Source of the DNA: Sulfobacillus acidophilus DSM 10332
Lineage (GTDB): Bacteria; Bacillota; Sulfobacillia; Sulfobacillales; Sulfobacillaceae
Length of the DNA stretch: 64,000 nucleotides
NCBI GenBank assembly: GCA_000237975.1
Contig: CP003179.1
Span: 1,612,001 to 1,676,000, forward strand
Direction: 5' to 3'
The notes beneath the pieces are model-generated. The model did no database searches, was not told the origin of the DNA, and was given only the letters and a program-made list of their open reading frames with translations. How positions within the stretch are numbered: the stretch's first letter is position 1; every line of letters begins with the position of its first letter. Positions 16,820-24,976 of the stretch are shown here, piece after piece. The position numbers were made by a program, and so were the translations under genes.

Positions 16820-18601
16820 TTAAAAGAGTGACACGGTGGACCAGGAGAGCAGCGGTTGGCCGTGTTCGAGCCGTTGGCGTTCCATTAGGGTGGTAATGAG
16901 GCCGGTGTGGGAGAACAACTGGGGAAAATTGCCCCGAACCCGGCCCGTATCGAGCTCGACATGTTCGCCATAGAGCCCTAACGGGGTGGCTTGTGCCGCA
17001 TGGCGAGCAATGACGCGGTCGGCGTCCTCCCGGCGTCCTTGCCGCATGAGAACTCTGGCATACCAAAATCCGGCCAATAAAAAGGGGTACCGTGCCGTAC
17101 CGAGATCGTCTTCGCGGTACCGATAGACCAGATCCTGATCCACCAGGGTGTTTTCGATACGCTCTAATGTCCGTTCAAACCAGGGGTGACGGGCGTCGAT
17201 AAAGCCATATAACGGCAGGGTCAACAACGCGGCGTCGGCGGATTCGGAGCCTGGTCGAGGCGTAAACTCGCCGGCTTTGGCGGCGTCACGCTCCATCGTA
17301 TCTTGAATGCGTTGAGCGACGCGGGCCCAGCGTGTGGCGCTTTCGTGGGCTCCCAGCACTTCTTGGGCCAGTTCGGCGGCGGCTTTGAGGCCTACCCAAT
17401 TCATCAGCCGGGAGTGGGTATGCTGACTCCGGATGGTCCGGTATTCCCATAACGACGCGTCTTCTTGCGTCCAAGTGTGGCGTGCCCATTCCGCCAACGA
17501 TTCGATGGCCCACCAATAATAGCGGATCCACCCGTCATTGTGCTCGGTCTGCCACAGGTGATAGACGAGCCACAGCACGCTGCCGGCCAAGTCTAATTGC
17601 AATTGGCTGATGGCGCCGTTGCCGGCGCGGGCCGGCCGGGATTCGTCATGACCTTGGAGCCACAATAAATCGCGTTCGCCGTCCGGGAGAGTCCCATCCA
17701 CCCGCAGAAAGGGCGCCGGAAACACGCGTTCGGTAGGCGAAACGGCATTTAACAGGAATTCGGCGATACGGCGGGCGGCGACCATGTCTCCCGCCAACAA
17801 CAGCGCTTCTGCGGCATACGCGCTATCGCGTACCCAAACATAACGGTAATCCCATTGGCGAGCCTCACCGGGAATTTCCGGCAAGGAGGTGGTGGCGGCC
17901 GCGATGGGAGCCCCGGTCGGGCGATAGGTCAGGGCGCGTAGGATGTCGAGACTCCGCGTCAACAGTTGAGCGTGGGGGCCTTCATAGGCGACGCGTCCGG
18001 CCTGCCAGTAACCGGCGGTGCGTTCCCACAGGCGTTCCGGATCGTTGGGGATGGGCCGGGTCAGCCATCGCACGTCGGCGGGTTCTTCCGTGGTGACGCG
18101 CAAAACAATGGTGGCCTGACCGGGTCCAATGGTCCACTGATCGATACGGTGCGTGGTTTGAAAGGGCCCTTGAATGGCTAATTGGGCTTGTTCCGGCCCC
18201 TTGGGGTTTTGGTAGCGCATGCCGGTAGAAGTGGGGTAGTAGGCCGGGCGGACCGCCCCATACCCAAAGGCGGGCCGACACGTGAGACGCAAAGGCACCG
18301 GGGTCTCACAGGCCAACCACACCGCCGTCCGGCCCACGCTCATCCAGCTACGGACACGGGCAATGCCGTCTTGGGTATAAAAACGTGTTTCGAGACAAAG
18401 GCCGTCCGAAAGATACGACTGCTCGACTTGGTCGTATTGATCCGGTTCTAAACTCAGATATCCTCCGGTATGCCAGTCTAATAAACGGCCGAAAATGGTC
18501 TCGCCGTCAAATCGGGGAATGGGTAGCCAATCAATGGCTCCCGTCGGGCCGGCCAAAGCGGCCGTGGATCCGTTGGCTAAAATCGCATAAAAAGGTTTCA
18601 T
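16820..18601 (-). CDS. Glycoside hydrolase family 15 (glucoamylase/trehalase-like)
   Basis: 593 residues with the GH15 plan: an N-terminal beta-sandwich starting LANGSTAALAGPTGAIDWLPIPRF and a C-terminal (alpha/alpha)6 barrel. The usual WDYRYVWVRDSAY is clear near residue 255. The two catalytic glutamates are expected in LWEYR (about 385) and YGEHVE (about 545). Members hydrolyse alpha-1,4-glucans, isomaltose or trehalose with inversion. There is no signal peptide, so it acts in the cytoplasm, perhaps on glycogen or trehalose. Substrate cannot be decided from sequence. Confidence 0.88.
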   Translation of the reverse strand: MKPFYAILANGSTAALAGPTGAIDWLPIPRFDGETIFGRLLDWHTGGYLSLEPDQYDQVEQSYLSDGLCLETRFYTQDGIARVRSWMSVGRTAVWLACETPVPLRLTCRPAFGYGAVRPAYYPTSTGMRYQNPKGPEQAQLAIQGPFQTTHRIDQWTIGPGQATIVLRVTTEEPADVRWLTRPIPNDPERLWERTAGYWQAGRVAYEGPHAQLLTRSLDILRALTYRPTGAPIAAATTSLPEIPGEARQWDYRYVWVRDSAYAAEALLLAGDMVAARRIAEFLLNAVSPTERVFPAPFLRVDGTLPDGERDLLWLQGHDESRPARAGNGAISQLQLDLAGSVLWLVYHLWQTEHNDGWIRYYWWAIESLAEWARHTWTQEDASLWEYRTIRSQHTHSRLMNWVGLKAAAELAQEVLGAHESATRWARVAQRIQDTMERDAAKAGEFTPRPGSESADAALLTLPLYGFIDARHPWFERTLERIENTLVDQDLVYRYREDDLGTARYPFLLAGFWYARVLMRQGRREDADRVIARHAAQATPLGLYGEHVELDTGRVRGNFPQLFSHTGLITTLMERQRLEHGQPLLSWSTVSLF

Positions 18602-18717
18602 GTCATCACGCTTCCTGGCACCTGGCGCCGATCCTTTTCCGATAGTCTATCCGCCGCACAGCATCCAACACCAAACTGCCCATCCCAGATTTTAGCGGGG
18701 ACGTCAGGCACTTTACG

Positions 18718-19425
18718 CTATGTCAAAGGATGCTTGACAGGTGCCCCATCGGCCGCGGGAAGGGCTCGAACCCAATCGTATAACGCGGGCAACAGGATTT
18801 CAAGGGTCGGCGCCCGGAAGGTGGTCGGTCCCGGTCGTTGCCTTCGGGGACTAATATGGGCTGTCGTCCAGCCCCAACGATAGGGCCAGCCAATATCCTG
18901 ATCGTAATGATCGCCGATGGACAACGTGCGGCAGGGATTAATCGGTCCGTCCCAAGCCTCGTGGGCCAACCGGAAAAGGCCGGCCGGTTTTTGGGCGGCA
19001 AAGGATATCCAGTGAAAAAGGGGCCATGCCTGCAGCCGGGTTAACACCGGGATCGCGACCGCGGCGGGAGTATTGGTGACTAACACGAGACGGATTTGCG
19101 AACCGGCCCATTGGAAAAACCGGGTCACCGGCTGGGGGAGAGGATCCAGCATATCCGAAGCCACCATAGCCTCGCGGGTGCGTTCAAAGGCCATGAGCCA
19201 GCCTTCCGGACGGGCTTCGTAGGTGAGGGCCAATCGGGTGACGGCGTCCCAATTGTCGCCGAACGGAATTGGCCTTTGGCCGCTGAAATGCAGATGGACA
19301 CGCCGTAAAAAATCGTCGCGGGTGGATGCGGGGATATATGCCGCCAACTCTTCGGCGAGGCGGTAATAGGGTGCATCGGTGCTATAAAGGGTGCCGTCCA
19401 GGTCTACCATCATGAGGCCGCGCAT
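18718..19425 (-). CDS. HAD-superfamily hydrolase
   Basis: 235 residues with all HAD motifs: VDLDGTLY (nucleophile Asp 8), VLVTNT (motif II), KPAGLF (motif III Lys) and SIGDHYDQDI (motif IV acids). It is likely a phosphatase of small phosphorylated metabolites; the alpha-helical cap (about residues 18-90) sets the substrate, which is unknown. The start lacks a strong ribosome binding site but GGGGG lies upstream. It stands alone between the GH15 gene and the small genes at 19.5-20.1 kb. Confidence 0.85.
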   Translation of the reverse strand: MRGLMMVDLDGTLYSTDAPYYRLAEELAAYIPASTRDDFLRRVHLHFSGQRPIPFGDNWDAVTRLALTYEARPEGWLMAFERTREAMVASDMLDPLPQPVTRFFQWAGSQIRLVLVTNTPAAVAIPVLTRLQAWPLFHWISFAAQKPAGLFRLAHEAWDGPINPCRTLSIGDHYDQDIGWPYRWGWTTAHISPRRQRPGPTTFRAPTLEILLPALYDWVRALPAADGAPVKHPLT

Positions 19426-19494
19426 AAAATCCCCCTTTCAGTGTGTCAGAGAGATTCGCCGGACCATCGCGATTTCCTTCGAGAAACGGGGATT

Positions 19495-19896
19495 TTAAGG
19501 GGAAGAAAGGGTTGGCGGTTCACCGGCCCACTGAACCGTGACGATCCAGCGCGGACCATGGGGTCGGCTCCAATCGTGGGGGCGCGGACTACGCGGACCC
19601 GAATGGTCTAAAATCACCCATCCCGGCTGCGGCGGAATACCGAGTCCTCGATAGCCGAGAATGTGCAAGCGACGGGCCAATTCTTGACGATGACTGGTGA
19701 GGACCGTCTGTTGAATAAGCGCCATATCCTGTGCAAAGGCCTCGCTTAACGCGAGGTCATCAGGACCCCGGTAAAACCGGATGGCAGTGAGTTGCCACTC
19801 CGTATCCGGGGGCGCCCAATGCTGAAGCGCGGCGAGGACATGTGCCTGAGCCGCGGCTTCGTCAGGTGATTCGACTACCCACCATTGGGTCCACAC
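19495..19896 (-). CDS. Hypothetical protein
   Basis: 133 residues from GTG 19896, which has GGGGG nine bases before it. The longer frame to 19977 would run inside the upstream zinc-ribbon gene and is less likely. The protein is soluble and Trp/Pro-rich at the C-terminus, with a helical centre (SEAFAQDMALIQQTVLTSHRQ). No family is recognised. It follows the zinc-ribbon gene by 22 bases on the same strand and is probably cotranscribed with it. Confidence 0.55.
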   Translation of the reverse strand: MWTQWWVVESPDEAAAQAHVLAALQHWAPPDTEWQLTAIRFYRGPDDLALSEAFAQDMALIQQTVLTSHRQELARRLHILGYRGLGIPPQPGWVILDHSGPRSPRPHDWSRPHGPRWIVTVQWAGEPPTLSSP

Positions 19897-19918
19897 CGTG
19901 CGATGCCCCCACTTTTTG

Positions 19919-20098
19919 TTAGCCGGCGATATTACGTGTTTTGCGCGGAGACACGTCGTTCCATTGCGGCCGCACATTGTCGATATAGCAATCCGGGCAG
20001 AATTTGGCTTGGCCGGTTTCCAGCACGTCGCGAGACGTTAACGGCTCTTCACACAGTTGGCAGTACCCGACAATTTCATGGGCTAAAGCATGACGCAT
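19919..20098 (-). CDS. Small zinc-ribbon protein (59 residues)
   Basis: 59-residue protein with two CxxC pairs, CQLC and CPDC, spaced about 20 residues apart, the pattern of a treble-clef or ribbon zinc site. It resembles the small ComFB/YgiT-type accessory ribbons only in size; I cannot assign a function. A good GAGGTG lies upstream of the ATG. The promoter region contains a perfect palindrome over a consensus TATAAT box, so it is likely regulated. The gene is short but well formed. Confidence 0.7.
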   Translation of the reverse strand: MRHALAHEIVGYCQLCEEPLTSRDVLETGQAKFCPDCYIDNVRPQWNDVSPRKTRNIAG

Positions 20099-20131
20099 AG
20101 GATGTCACCTCACTTTTCGGAATACTTTGCT

Positions 20132-20149
20132 TTGATATCATTATATCAA
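20132..20149 (-). promoter_or_regulatory. Perfect palindrome overlapping a TATAAT box
   Basis: TTGATAT-CATT-ATATCAA is an exact 7+4+7 inverted repeat. On the minus strand it contains TATAAT (20145-20140), well placed as the -10 box of the zinc-ribbon gene starting at 20098. Overlap of a -10 element and a palindrome suggests a repressor operator. The -35 region is weak. Confidence 0.5.
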
Positions 20150-20259
20150 GAGATTGGGCATGTGAACACTATCACAAGGGTTTTTATAAAATTTTTTATC
20201 GCAATTTCGGAATGTCGTGATCAGGGCTAAAATCCCTGCGGCCTATTCGTTGTGCAATA

Positions 20260-20287
20260 TTGCCAGGGGAAAACAGAGGTCTATAAT
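20260..20287 (+). promoter_or_regulatory. Putative sigma-A promoter of the kdp operon
   Basis: TTGCCA (20260-20265), a 16-base spacer and a consensus TATAAT (20282-20287). Transcription would start near 20294, just before the c-di-AMP riboswitch. Confidence 0.7.
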
Positions 20288-20305
20288 GGAGTCTGTTGAT
20301 AAATG

Positions 20306-20432
20306 GATAGCCGAATTTCTTGTGGGACACAAGAAAACGGAGGACCCAAGTTCCGGGGTGAATCCAGAAGATCTTTCTGGTAGGGTACCGCTTCGACCGC
20401 CCGAACCCGTCAGCTAACTTCGTAGGCAAAGG
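20306..20432 (+). promoter_or_regulatory. c-di-AMP riboswitch (ydaO-yuaA class) controlling kdp
   Basis: All core blocks of the ydaO class occur in order: GCCGAATT (20310-20317), hairpin TCTTGTGGGACACAAGA, GGAGGACCCAAG, GGGGTGAATCC, GGTAGGG, CCCGAACCCGTCAGCTAAC and GTAGGC. The order and spacing match the riboswitch at 8.2 kb. c-di-AMP binding is known to shut off potassium uptake genes through this class. The adjoining terminator gives a transcriptional off-switch. Confidence 0.95.
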
Positions 20433-20444
20433 GAGAGGGCATGA

Positions 20445-20468
20445 AAGCCCCCGGGGGCTTTTTTGTTT
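20445..20468 (+). terminator. Riboswitch-controlled intrinsic terminator upstream of kdp
   Basis: AAGCCCCC directly followed by GGGGGCTT and TTTTGTTT, 13 bases after the aptamer. It is the expression platform of the c-di-AMP riboswitch: ligand-bound aptamer should favour termination. Confidence 0.88.
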
Positions 20469-20494
20469 GGCGCGCCTGAAAGGATGGAGGGCAT

Positions 20495-20581
20495 ATGTGG
20501 GGCGATTTGCTCGCCGTACTTTTTCTGGTCGGCGGATTTGGATTTTTGGCGTGGTTGACGCAAATTCTTAGCCGAGGATAA
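20495..20581 (+). CDS. Single-helix membrane peptide preceding KdpF (28 residues)
   Basis: 28-residue peptide with one hydrophobic segment, LLAVLFLVGGFGFLAWL, behind a GGATGGAGGG ribosome binding site. It sits between the riboswitch terminator and kdpF and is the first gene of the kdp transcript. It is not KdpF, which follows it, but has the same architecture. It may be an additional small subunit or regulator of the Kdp pump (inference). Confidence 0.6.
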   Translation: MWGDLLAVLFLVGGFGFLAWLTQILSRG

Positions 20582-20594
20582 AGGAGGCTGGCGG

Positions 20595-20672
20595 ATGGAG
20601 GTCTTATTAGGGCTCTCGCTTGTCATGATGGGCTATTTAGTCTACGTGATTTTTCATCCGGAACAGTTTTAA
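20595..20672 (+). CDS. kdpF: KdpF, small stabilising subunit of the Kdp potassium ATPase
   Basis: 25-residue hydrophobic peptide, with one helix (LLGLSLVMMGYLVYVIF) and the typical short HPEQF tail of KdpF. It has an AAGGAGG ribosome binding site and lies 26 bases before kdpA, the usual place of kdpF. In E. coli KdpF stabilises the KdpABC complex in the membrane. Confidence 0.85.
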   Translation: MEVLLGLSLVMMGYLVYVIFHPEQF

Positions 20673-20698
20673 GACGGGGACAAAAGAGGTGGCGACGG

Positions 20699-22405
20699 AT
20701 GAGTGTCAACGGGTGGATGGGCATCGCGGTATTACTGGTTTTGATGATGGGAATCGGGTTGGGGGTCGGCACCTATTTGGAACGGGTGTTACCGGTTCAG
20801 GGTGAGGTGCGTCCCCGGTCCCTCTTTGGACGGCTCGAAACGGCGATTTATCGGGCGGCCGCCATTAATCCGCGGGTGGAGATGGACTGGAAAACCTACA
20901 TGAAAAGTGTGTTGGCGGCCAATTTGATGATGGCGTTGGTGGGATACCTTTTGTTGAGGCTGCAAGGCCGGTTGCCGTTAAATCCGGCCAAAGTGTCCGC
21001 ACCCTCCTGGGATCTGGCCTGGAACACCGTCGTCAGCTTCGTGACCAACACCAATTGGCAAAATTATGCCGGAGAATCCGCGCTGTCTTATTGGAGCCAG
21101 ATGACGGTCATTACCTATCTTCAATTTGCGTCGGCTGCCACCGGAATTGCGGTGGCGTTGGCCGTCGTCCGAGGATTGGTCCGGCAAAAGGCGCGCACGC
21201 TCGGAAATTTTTGGGTGGACTGGGTCTCGGTGCAAACTCGGGTGTTGTTACCCTTCGCGTTGATTTTGGGGTTTGTTTTCATTGCGTTGGGGGTACCGCA
21301 AACGCTGGGCGGACCGGTGCACGTCGTGGGATTAAGCGGCGTAGGACAAACCATCGCTCGGGGACCGGTGGCCTCATTAGAAGCCATTAAGCAACTCGGG
21401 ACAAACGGTGGGGGATTTTTTAACGCCAACTCGGCTCATCCTTTTGAAGATCCCACCCCGCTCACCGCGGTGCTGGAAATTTTGGCGATGACGGCTATCC
21501 CCCTCGGATTGGTGTTTTACTTTGGGCGGCAGATTAAAAATCATCGGCAGGCCTGGGTTATTGTGACGTATTTAATGGCCCTTCTGATTTTGGGGATCTT
21601 CCTGATTTACCAGAGCCAATCCCACGGTAATCCGTGGTTAAGTCAGCAATTAGGGATTCACGGGCCGAATTATGAAGGGCAAGAATGGCGGTTCGGGCCC
21701 GCTCTTTCGAGCGTATTTACAGCGGTCACGACCGCTTTCGGTACAGGCGCCGTCAATGGAATGCATGACAGCTTGATGCCCTTGGCGGGAATGGTGGCGT
21801 TGGTGTTTATGATGTTGAATGTCGTGTTTGGCGGGTCCGGGGTCGGGCTTATCAATATTCTCATGTTTTTGTTGATTACGGTGTTTTTGTCGGGCTTGAT
21901 GGTGGGTCGGACTCCTGAAATGTTCGGCAAAAAAATTGAGGCGCGGGAAATTAAACTGGCAACCGTGGCGATGTTAGTGCATCCTTTTCTCATTTTGGTT
22001 CCGACGGCGGTGGCGCTACTCACGCCGGCCGGACTAAAAAGTCTCGGCAATCCGGGACTTCATGGATTTACGGAAATTCTCTATGCCTTTACCTCCACCG
22101 CGGCGAACAACGGTTCGGCGTTTGCCGGTCTGAACGGCAATACCCTTTTTTACAATCTTTTGTTGGGCTGGGTGATGTTGTTAGGCCGTTATGTCTCGCT
22201 GATCGCGATGCTGGCGATAGCCGGGTCTTTGGCTGAAAAAGCGACCATCCCGGAAACCCTGGGGACGCTCAAAACAGATTCGTATGCCTTTGGTGGTGTT
22301 TTCGTGGGCGTCGTGCTGATTGTCGGAGCCTTGACCTTTTTCCCTGCCTTGGCGGTCGGGCCAATCGGGGAACATCTGCAATTGTGGGCTCAATCGGGGC
22401 ACTGA
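20699..22405 (+). CDS. kdpA: KdpA, potassium-binding subunit of the Kdp ATPase
   Basis: 568-residue polytopic protein with four K+-channel-like repeats; selectivity-filter-type sequences are visible (TNTNWQNY, TNGGGFFNANSAHPFEDP, GTGAVNGMHDSL, STAANNGSAFAG). It forms the K+ entry path of the high-affinity pump. Full length. Preceded by AGAGGTGG. It follows kdpF and precedes the interrupted kdpB, so K+ import by this operon depends on the state of kdpB. Confidence 0.95.
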   Translation: MSVNGWMGIAVLLVLMMGIGLGVGTYLERVLPVQGEVRPRSLFGRLETAIYRAAAINPRVEMDWKTYMKSVLAANLMMALVGYLLLRLQGRLPLNPAKVSAPSWDLAWNTVVSFVTNTNWQNYAGESALSYWSQMTVITYLQFASAATGIAVALAVVRGLVRQKARTLGNFWVDWVSVQTRVLLPFALILGFVFIALGVPQTLGGPVHVVGLSGVGQTIARGPVASLEAIKQLGTNGGGFFNANSAHPFEDPTPLTAVLEILAMTAIPLGLVFYFGRQIKNHRQAWVIVTYLMALLILGIFLIYQSQSHGNPWLSQQLGIHGPNYEGQEWRFGPALSSVFTAVTTAFGTGAVNGMHDSLMPLAGMVALVFMMLNVVFGGSGVGLINILMFLLITVFLSGLMVGRTPEMFGKKIEAREIKLATVAMLVHPFLILVPTAVALLTPAGLKSLGNPGLHGFTEILYAFTSTAANNGSAFAGLNGNTLFYNLLLGWVMLLGRYVSLIAMLAIAGSLAEKATIPETLGTLKTDSYAFGGVFVGVVLIVGALTFFPALAVGPIGEHLQLWAQSGH

Positions 22406-22425
22406 TAGGGGGATCGAGGAACAAC

Positions 22426-22866
22426 ATGGCTACACAAGCGAAAACCTGGTCTACGGCATTGATCGGGCGGGCGTTGGGCGATTCATTCATTAAGATGGAT
22501 CCGCGGGTGATGATTCGGAATCCGGTGATGTTTGTCGTGGAAGTGGGCTTCGTGGTCACGAGCTTATTAACGGTAAATCCGGATTTATTTGGCGGCCATT
22601 ATCCGCCTGCCGAACGAACCTATAATGCGGTCGTCTCGGTCGTTTTGTTACTGACGGTGCTTTTCGGCAACTTTGCGGAAGCGATTGCCGAGGGTCGGGG
22701 TAAGGCCCAAGCCGAGTCGTTAAGGCGACAAAAGGCCGATTTAATGGCACGGAAACGCACGGCGCAAGGGGTTGTCGAGGTTCCGGCGACGAGCTTGACC
22801 CGTGGCGATATTGTGGAAGTGGAAGCAGGTCAACTAATCCCGGCCGACGGGGAAGTGATTGAAGGG
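22426..22866 (+). pseudogene. kdpB: kdpB, 5' part (interrupted by an IS607-family element)
   Basis: First 147 codons of the Kdp P-type ATPase: the cytoplasmic N-terminus, the first transmembrane segments and the start of the actuator domain (RGDIVEVEAGQLIPADGEVIEG). The frame is cut at GGG 22864-22866; read-through into the insertion ends at TAA 22870. The remaining 535 codons resume at 25383. Joining the two parts gives 682 residues, the normal KdpB length, in frame and without lost or duplicated codons. As it stands, the gene cannot make intact KdpB. Confidence 0.93.
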
Positions 22867-22881
22867 TTTTAACAGTTTCCC

Positions 22882-22910
22882 TTGAAATTATCTAAACTTG
22901 CTCGTATTGT
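22882..22910 (+). promoter_or_regulatory. Promoter of the IS607 recombinase gene
   Basis: TTGAAA (22882-22887), 17-base spacer, TATTGT (22905-22910). The start point would fall at about 22917, the A of the recombinase ATG, and no Shine-Dalgarno is present, which suggests a leaderless mRNA. Confidence 0.6.
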
Positions 22911-22916
22911 ATTAAT

Positions 22917-23534
22917 ATGAACAAGATGGCGACAATCGCCGAAACGGCAAAATTCCTGGGTGTATCGAAATCCACTCTTCGCCGATGGGAACGGGAAGGA
23001 AAGTTATTGCCGGACGAACGGACCGCTGGCGGCCAGAGACGATACGACCTGACCAAACTACGGCCCAACGCTTTTCACGCCGGACCGGTGGCTAGAACAA
23101 CCATTGCTTATGCTCGCGTATCCAGCCACGACCAGAAAGCGGATCTGGAACGGCAGGTCCAAATGTTAGAGATGTTCTGTTCCGCTAACGGATGGTCATT
23201 CGAAATCCTCTCGGATCTCGGATCGGGAATGAACTACCACAAGCGCGGTCTTCGGAACCTCTTGGAGAAAATCGTCGCGGGAGATGTGGACCGCCTGGTT
23301 CTCACCCATAAAGATCGATTGCTACGTTTCGGTGCGGAGTTGGTGTTCGCGATCTGTGAGATCAAGGACATCGAGGTTGTCATCATCAACAAAGGCGAGG
23401 CGCCAACCTTCGAGGAGGAACTGGCCCAGGACGTGCTGGAAATTATCACCGTCTTTTCAGCCCGGCTCTACGGCAGCCGAAGCCACAAGAACAAGAAAAT
23501 GCTAGAGAAACTGAAGGAGGCGGTGAAAGAGTGA
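22917..23534 (+). CDS. tnpA: IS607-family serine recombinase (TnpA)
   Basis: 205 residues. A MerR-like helix-turn-helix at the N-terminus (ETAKFLGVSKSTLRRWEREG, GGQRRYDL) is followed by a serine recombinase domain with the catalytic serine in YARVSSHDQ and the arginine-rich active site region TLTHKDRLLRFG-like (VLTHKDRLLRFG). It cuts and rejoins at GG dinucleotides through a covalent serine-DNA link. It starts at ATG 22917 or 22926; neither has a ribosome binding site. Its stop overlaps the tnpB GTG start (GTGA, 23531-23534). Confidence 0.93.
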   Translation: MNKMATIAETAKFLGVSKSTLRRWEREGKLLPDERTAGGQRRYDLTKLRPNAFHAGPVARTTIAYARVSSHDQKADLERQVQMLEMFCSANGWSFEILSDLGSGMNYHKRGLRNLLEKIVAGDVDRLVLTHKDRLLRFGAELVFAICEIKDIEVVIINKGEAPTFEEELAQDVLEIITVFSARLYGSRSHKNKKMLEKLKEAVKE

Positions 23535-24976
23535 CGCGAACCGTAAAGTGGCTTTCCGGTCCTCTCAATACCGGCAAGTGGGCGGCGGTTCTAGCCATTG
23601 CCACAGCCTACTCCCTTCAGAAGGATGCCTTTCTCCGGACACTCGCCCGAACGGTTCGGTGGGCCGACTTGGACAACCCACGAGCCTTCCGAAAGCGGGA
23701 CAAGGCGTCACGGGTGAACTGCTGGACGCTGCCGGTTCACCTCTACGACCGTGCTCTCTTCGATGCCGTGGAGACGATGCGACGCTGGATCCTGGCTGCC
23801 ATTGCCCAGACGCACATTGAGGGAAAACTCTTCCGGATGTTCGAGGGGCGACAGCGCCGATATGCCTTTTGGTTGCTCCGGAAGTTCGTTCGGATCGGAG
23901 CGGTGCTCCGAGGCGAGGCTCCGGAGCCCCAGTTCGCGATCGCCCTGGCGGAGCGCCAGGCGGTGGTCCGGCTGCTGCGCCGACTTCTCCGGAAGGCTCT
24001 CGGCAAAGCACCGCGAGTTCACCTACGCCGATCGTTCGCACTGGACAATACGCTGTACCGCTTCTTCACGCACCAAGGCAAGCCGTACCTTTCCATTGCT
24101 AGCCTTGTCCCAGGGCAGCGGATCGTCATTCCCCTCAAGGGGTTCCCGGTTCCGGCGGTCACCGGCAACGTTCGGGTGGTGATCGACCCGCTCCAGCATA
24201 CGGTGGCCATCCATGTTCCCATTCCGGTCCGGGTGAAGACCTTGCCCGAACGCCGCGAACCGGTGGTCGTCGGTTTGGACGCGGGCGTGACGGAAGTCTT
24301 TGCCGACAGCCGGGGTCATTTCTACGGTGAAGGGTTCGGTCTCGTCTTGGATCGCCTGAGTGCACAGACCACAACGCAGGGGGCGGAGCGGAACCGACTG
24401 TACGCGGCGGCGAAAACCCTGGCCGCCTCTTCCCGACCGGAAGACCGGCAAAAGGCGGGTCGGATTCGGCGATACAACTTGGGTCGGATGAAACTGGATG
24501 CCCGCAGAGCCAGGGGGCAAGCCGAGGTGAAGCGTCGGATTTCCGAAGCGCTGCGGGAGGTCCTGCGCTCTCGGCCCGATGTGCTGGTGATGGAGGATCT
24601 CAGCCGAATGCGGGGCCGGACCAAAAGCCGACACCTCTCCCGCGTGGTCTCGCGCTGGATGCGGGCAAACCTAAAGGAACGGGCGGAGTTCCTGGCCCAA
24701 GCGGGAGGTTCCCGCTTGGAGACGGTGAACGCAGCCTACACGTCCCAGGAGTGCCCGCAGTGCGATTATGTCCACCATAACAATCGCGAGGGCGACCGTT
24801 TCCATTGCCAGCGTTGCCATTTCACCGGCCATGCTGATACGGTGGGCGCGGTGAACGTGGCGCGCCGGTATACCCATCCCGAACTGTGGGAACGGATTCG
24901 GGTGTTCACGCCAAAGGAGGACGTATTGAAGATCCTCCGGGAGATTTTCGAGCGCCAGAAAGCACGCTGTACCTGA
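23531..24976 (+). CDS. tnpB: TnpB RNA-guided nuclease of the IS607 element
   Basis: 481 residues. The RuvC-type nuclease residues are all visible: Asp in VGLDAGVTEVFAD (about 255), Glu in LVMEDLS (about 355) and Asp in GHADTVGAVNVARR near the C-terminus. Between the last two lies a four-cysteine zinc site, CPQC and CQRC. The N-terminal half is arginine-rich, as expected for binding the omega RNA. TnpB proteins cut DNA next to a TAM, guided by RNA from the element end, and help to keep the element at its site. GTG start coupled to tnpA by a four-base overlap. Confidence 0.93.
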   Translation: MTRTVKWLSGPLNTGKWAAVLAIATAYSLQKDAFLRTLARTVRWADLDNPRAFRKRDKASRVNCWTLPVHLYDRALFDAVETMRRWILAAIAQTHIEGKLFRMFEGRQRRYAFWLLRKFVRIGAVLRGEAPEPQFAIALAERQAVVRLLRRLLRKALGKAPRVHLRRSFALDNTLYRFFTHQGKPYLSIASLVPGQRIVIPLKGFPVPAVTGNVRVVIDPLQHTVAIHVPIPVRVKTLPERREPVVVGLDAGVTEVFADSRGHFYGEGFGLVLDRLSAQTTTQGAERNRLYAAAKTLAASSRPEDRQKAGRIRRYNLGRMKLDARRARGQAEVKRRISEALREVLRSRPDVLVMEDLSRMRGRTKSRHLSRVVSRWMRANLKERAEFLAQAGGSRLETVNAAYTSQECPQCDYVHHNNREGDRFHCQRCHFTGHADTVGAVNVARRYTHPELWERIRVFTPKEDVLKILREIFERQKARCT

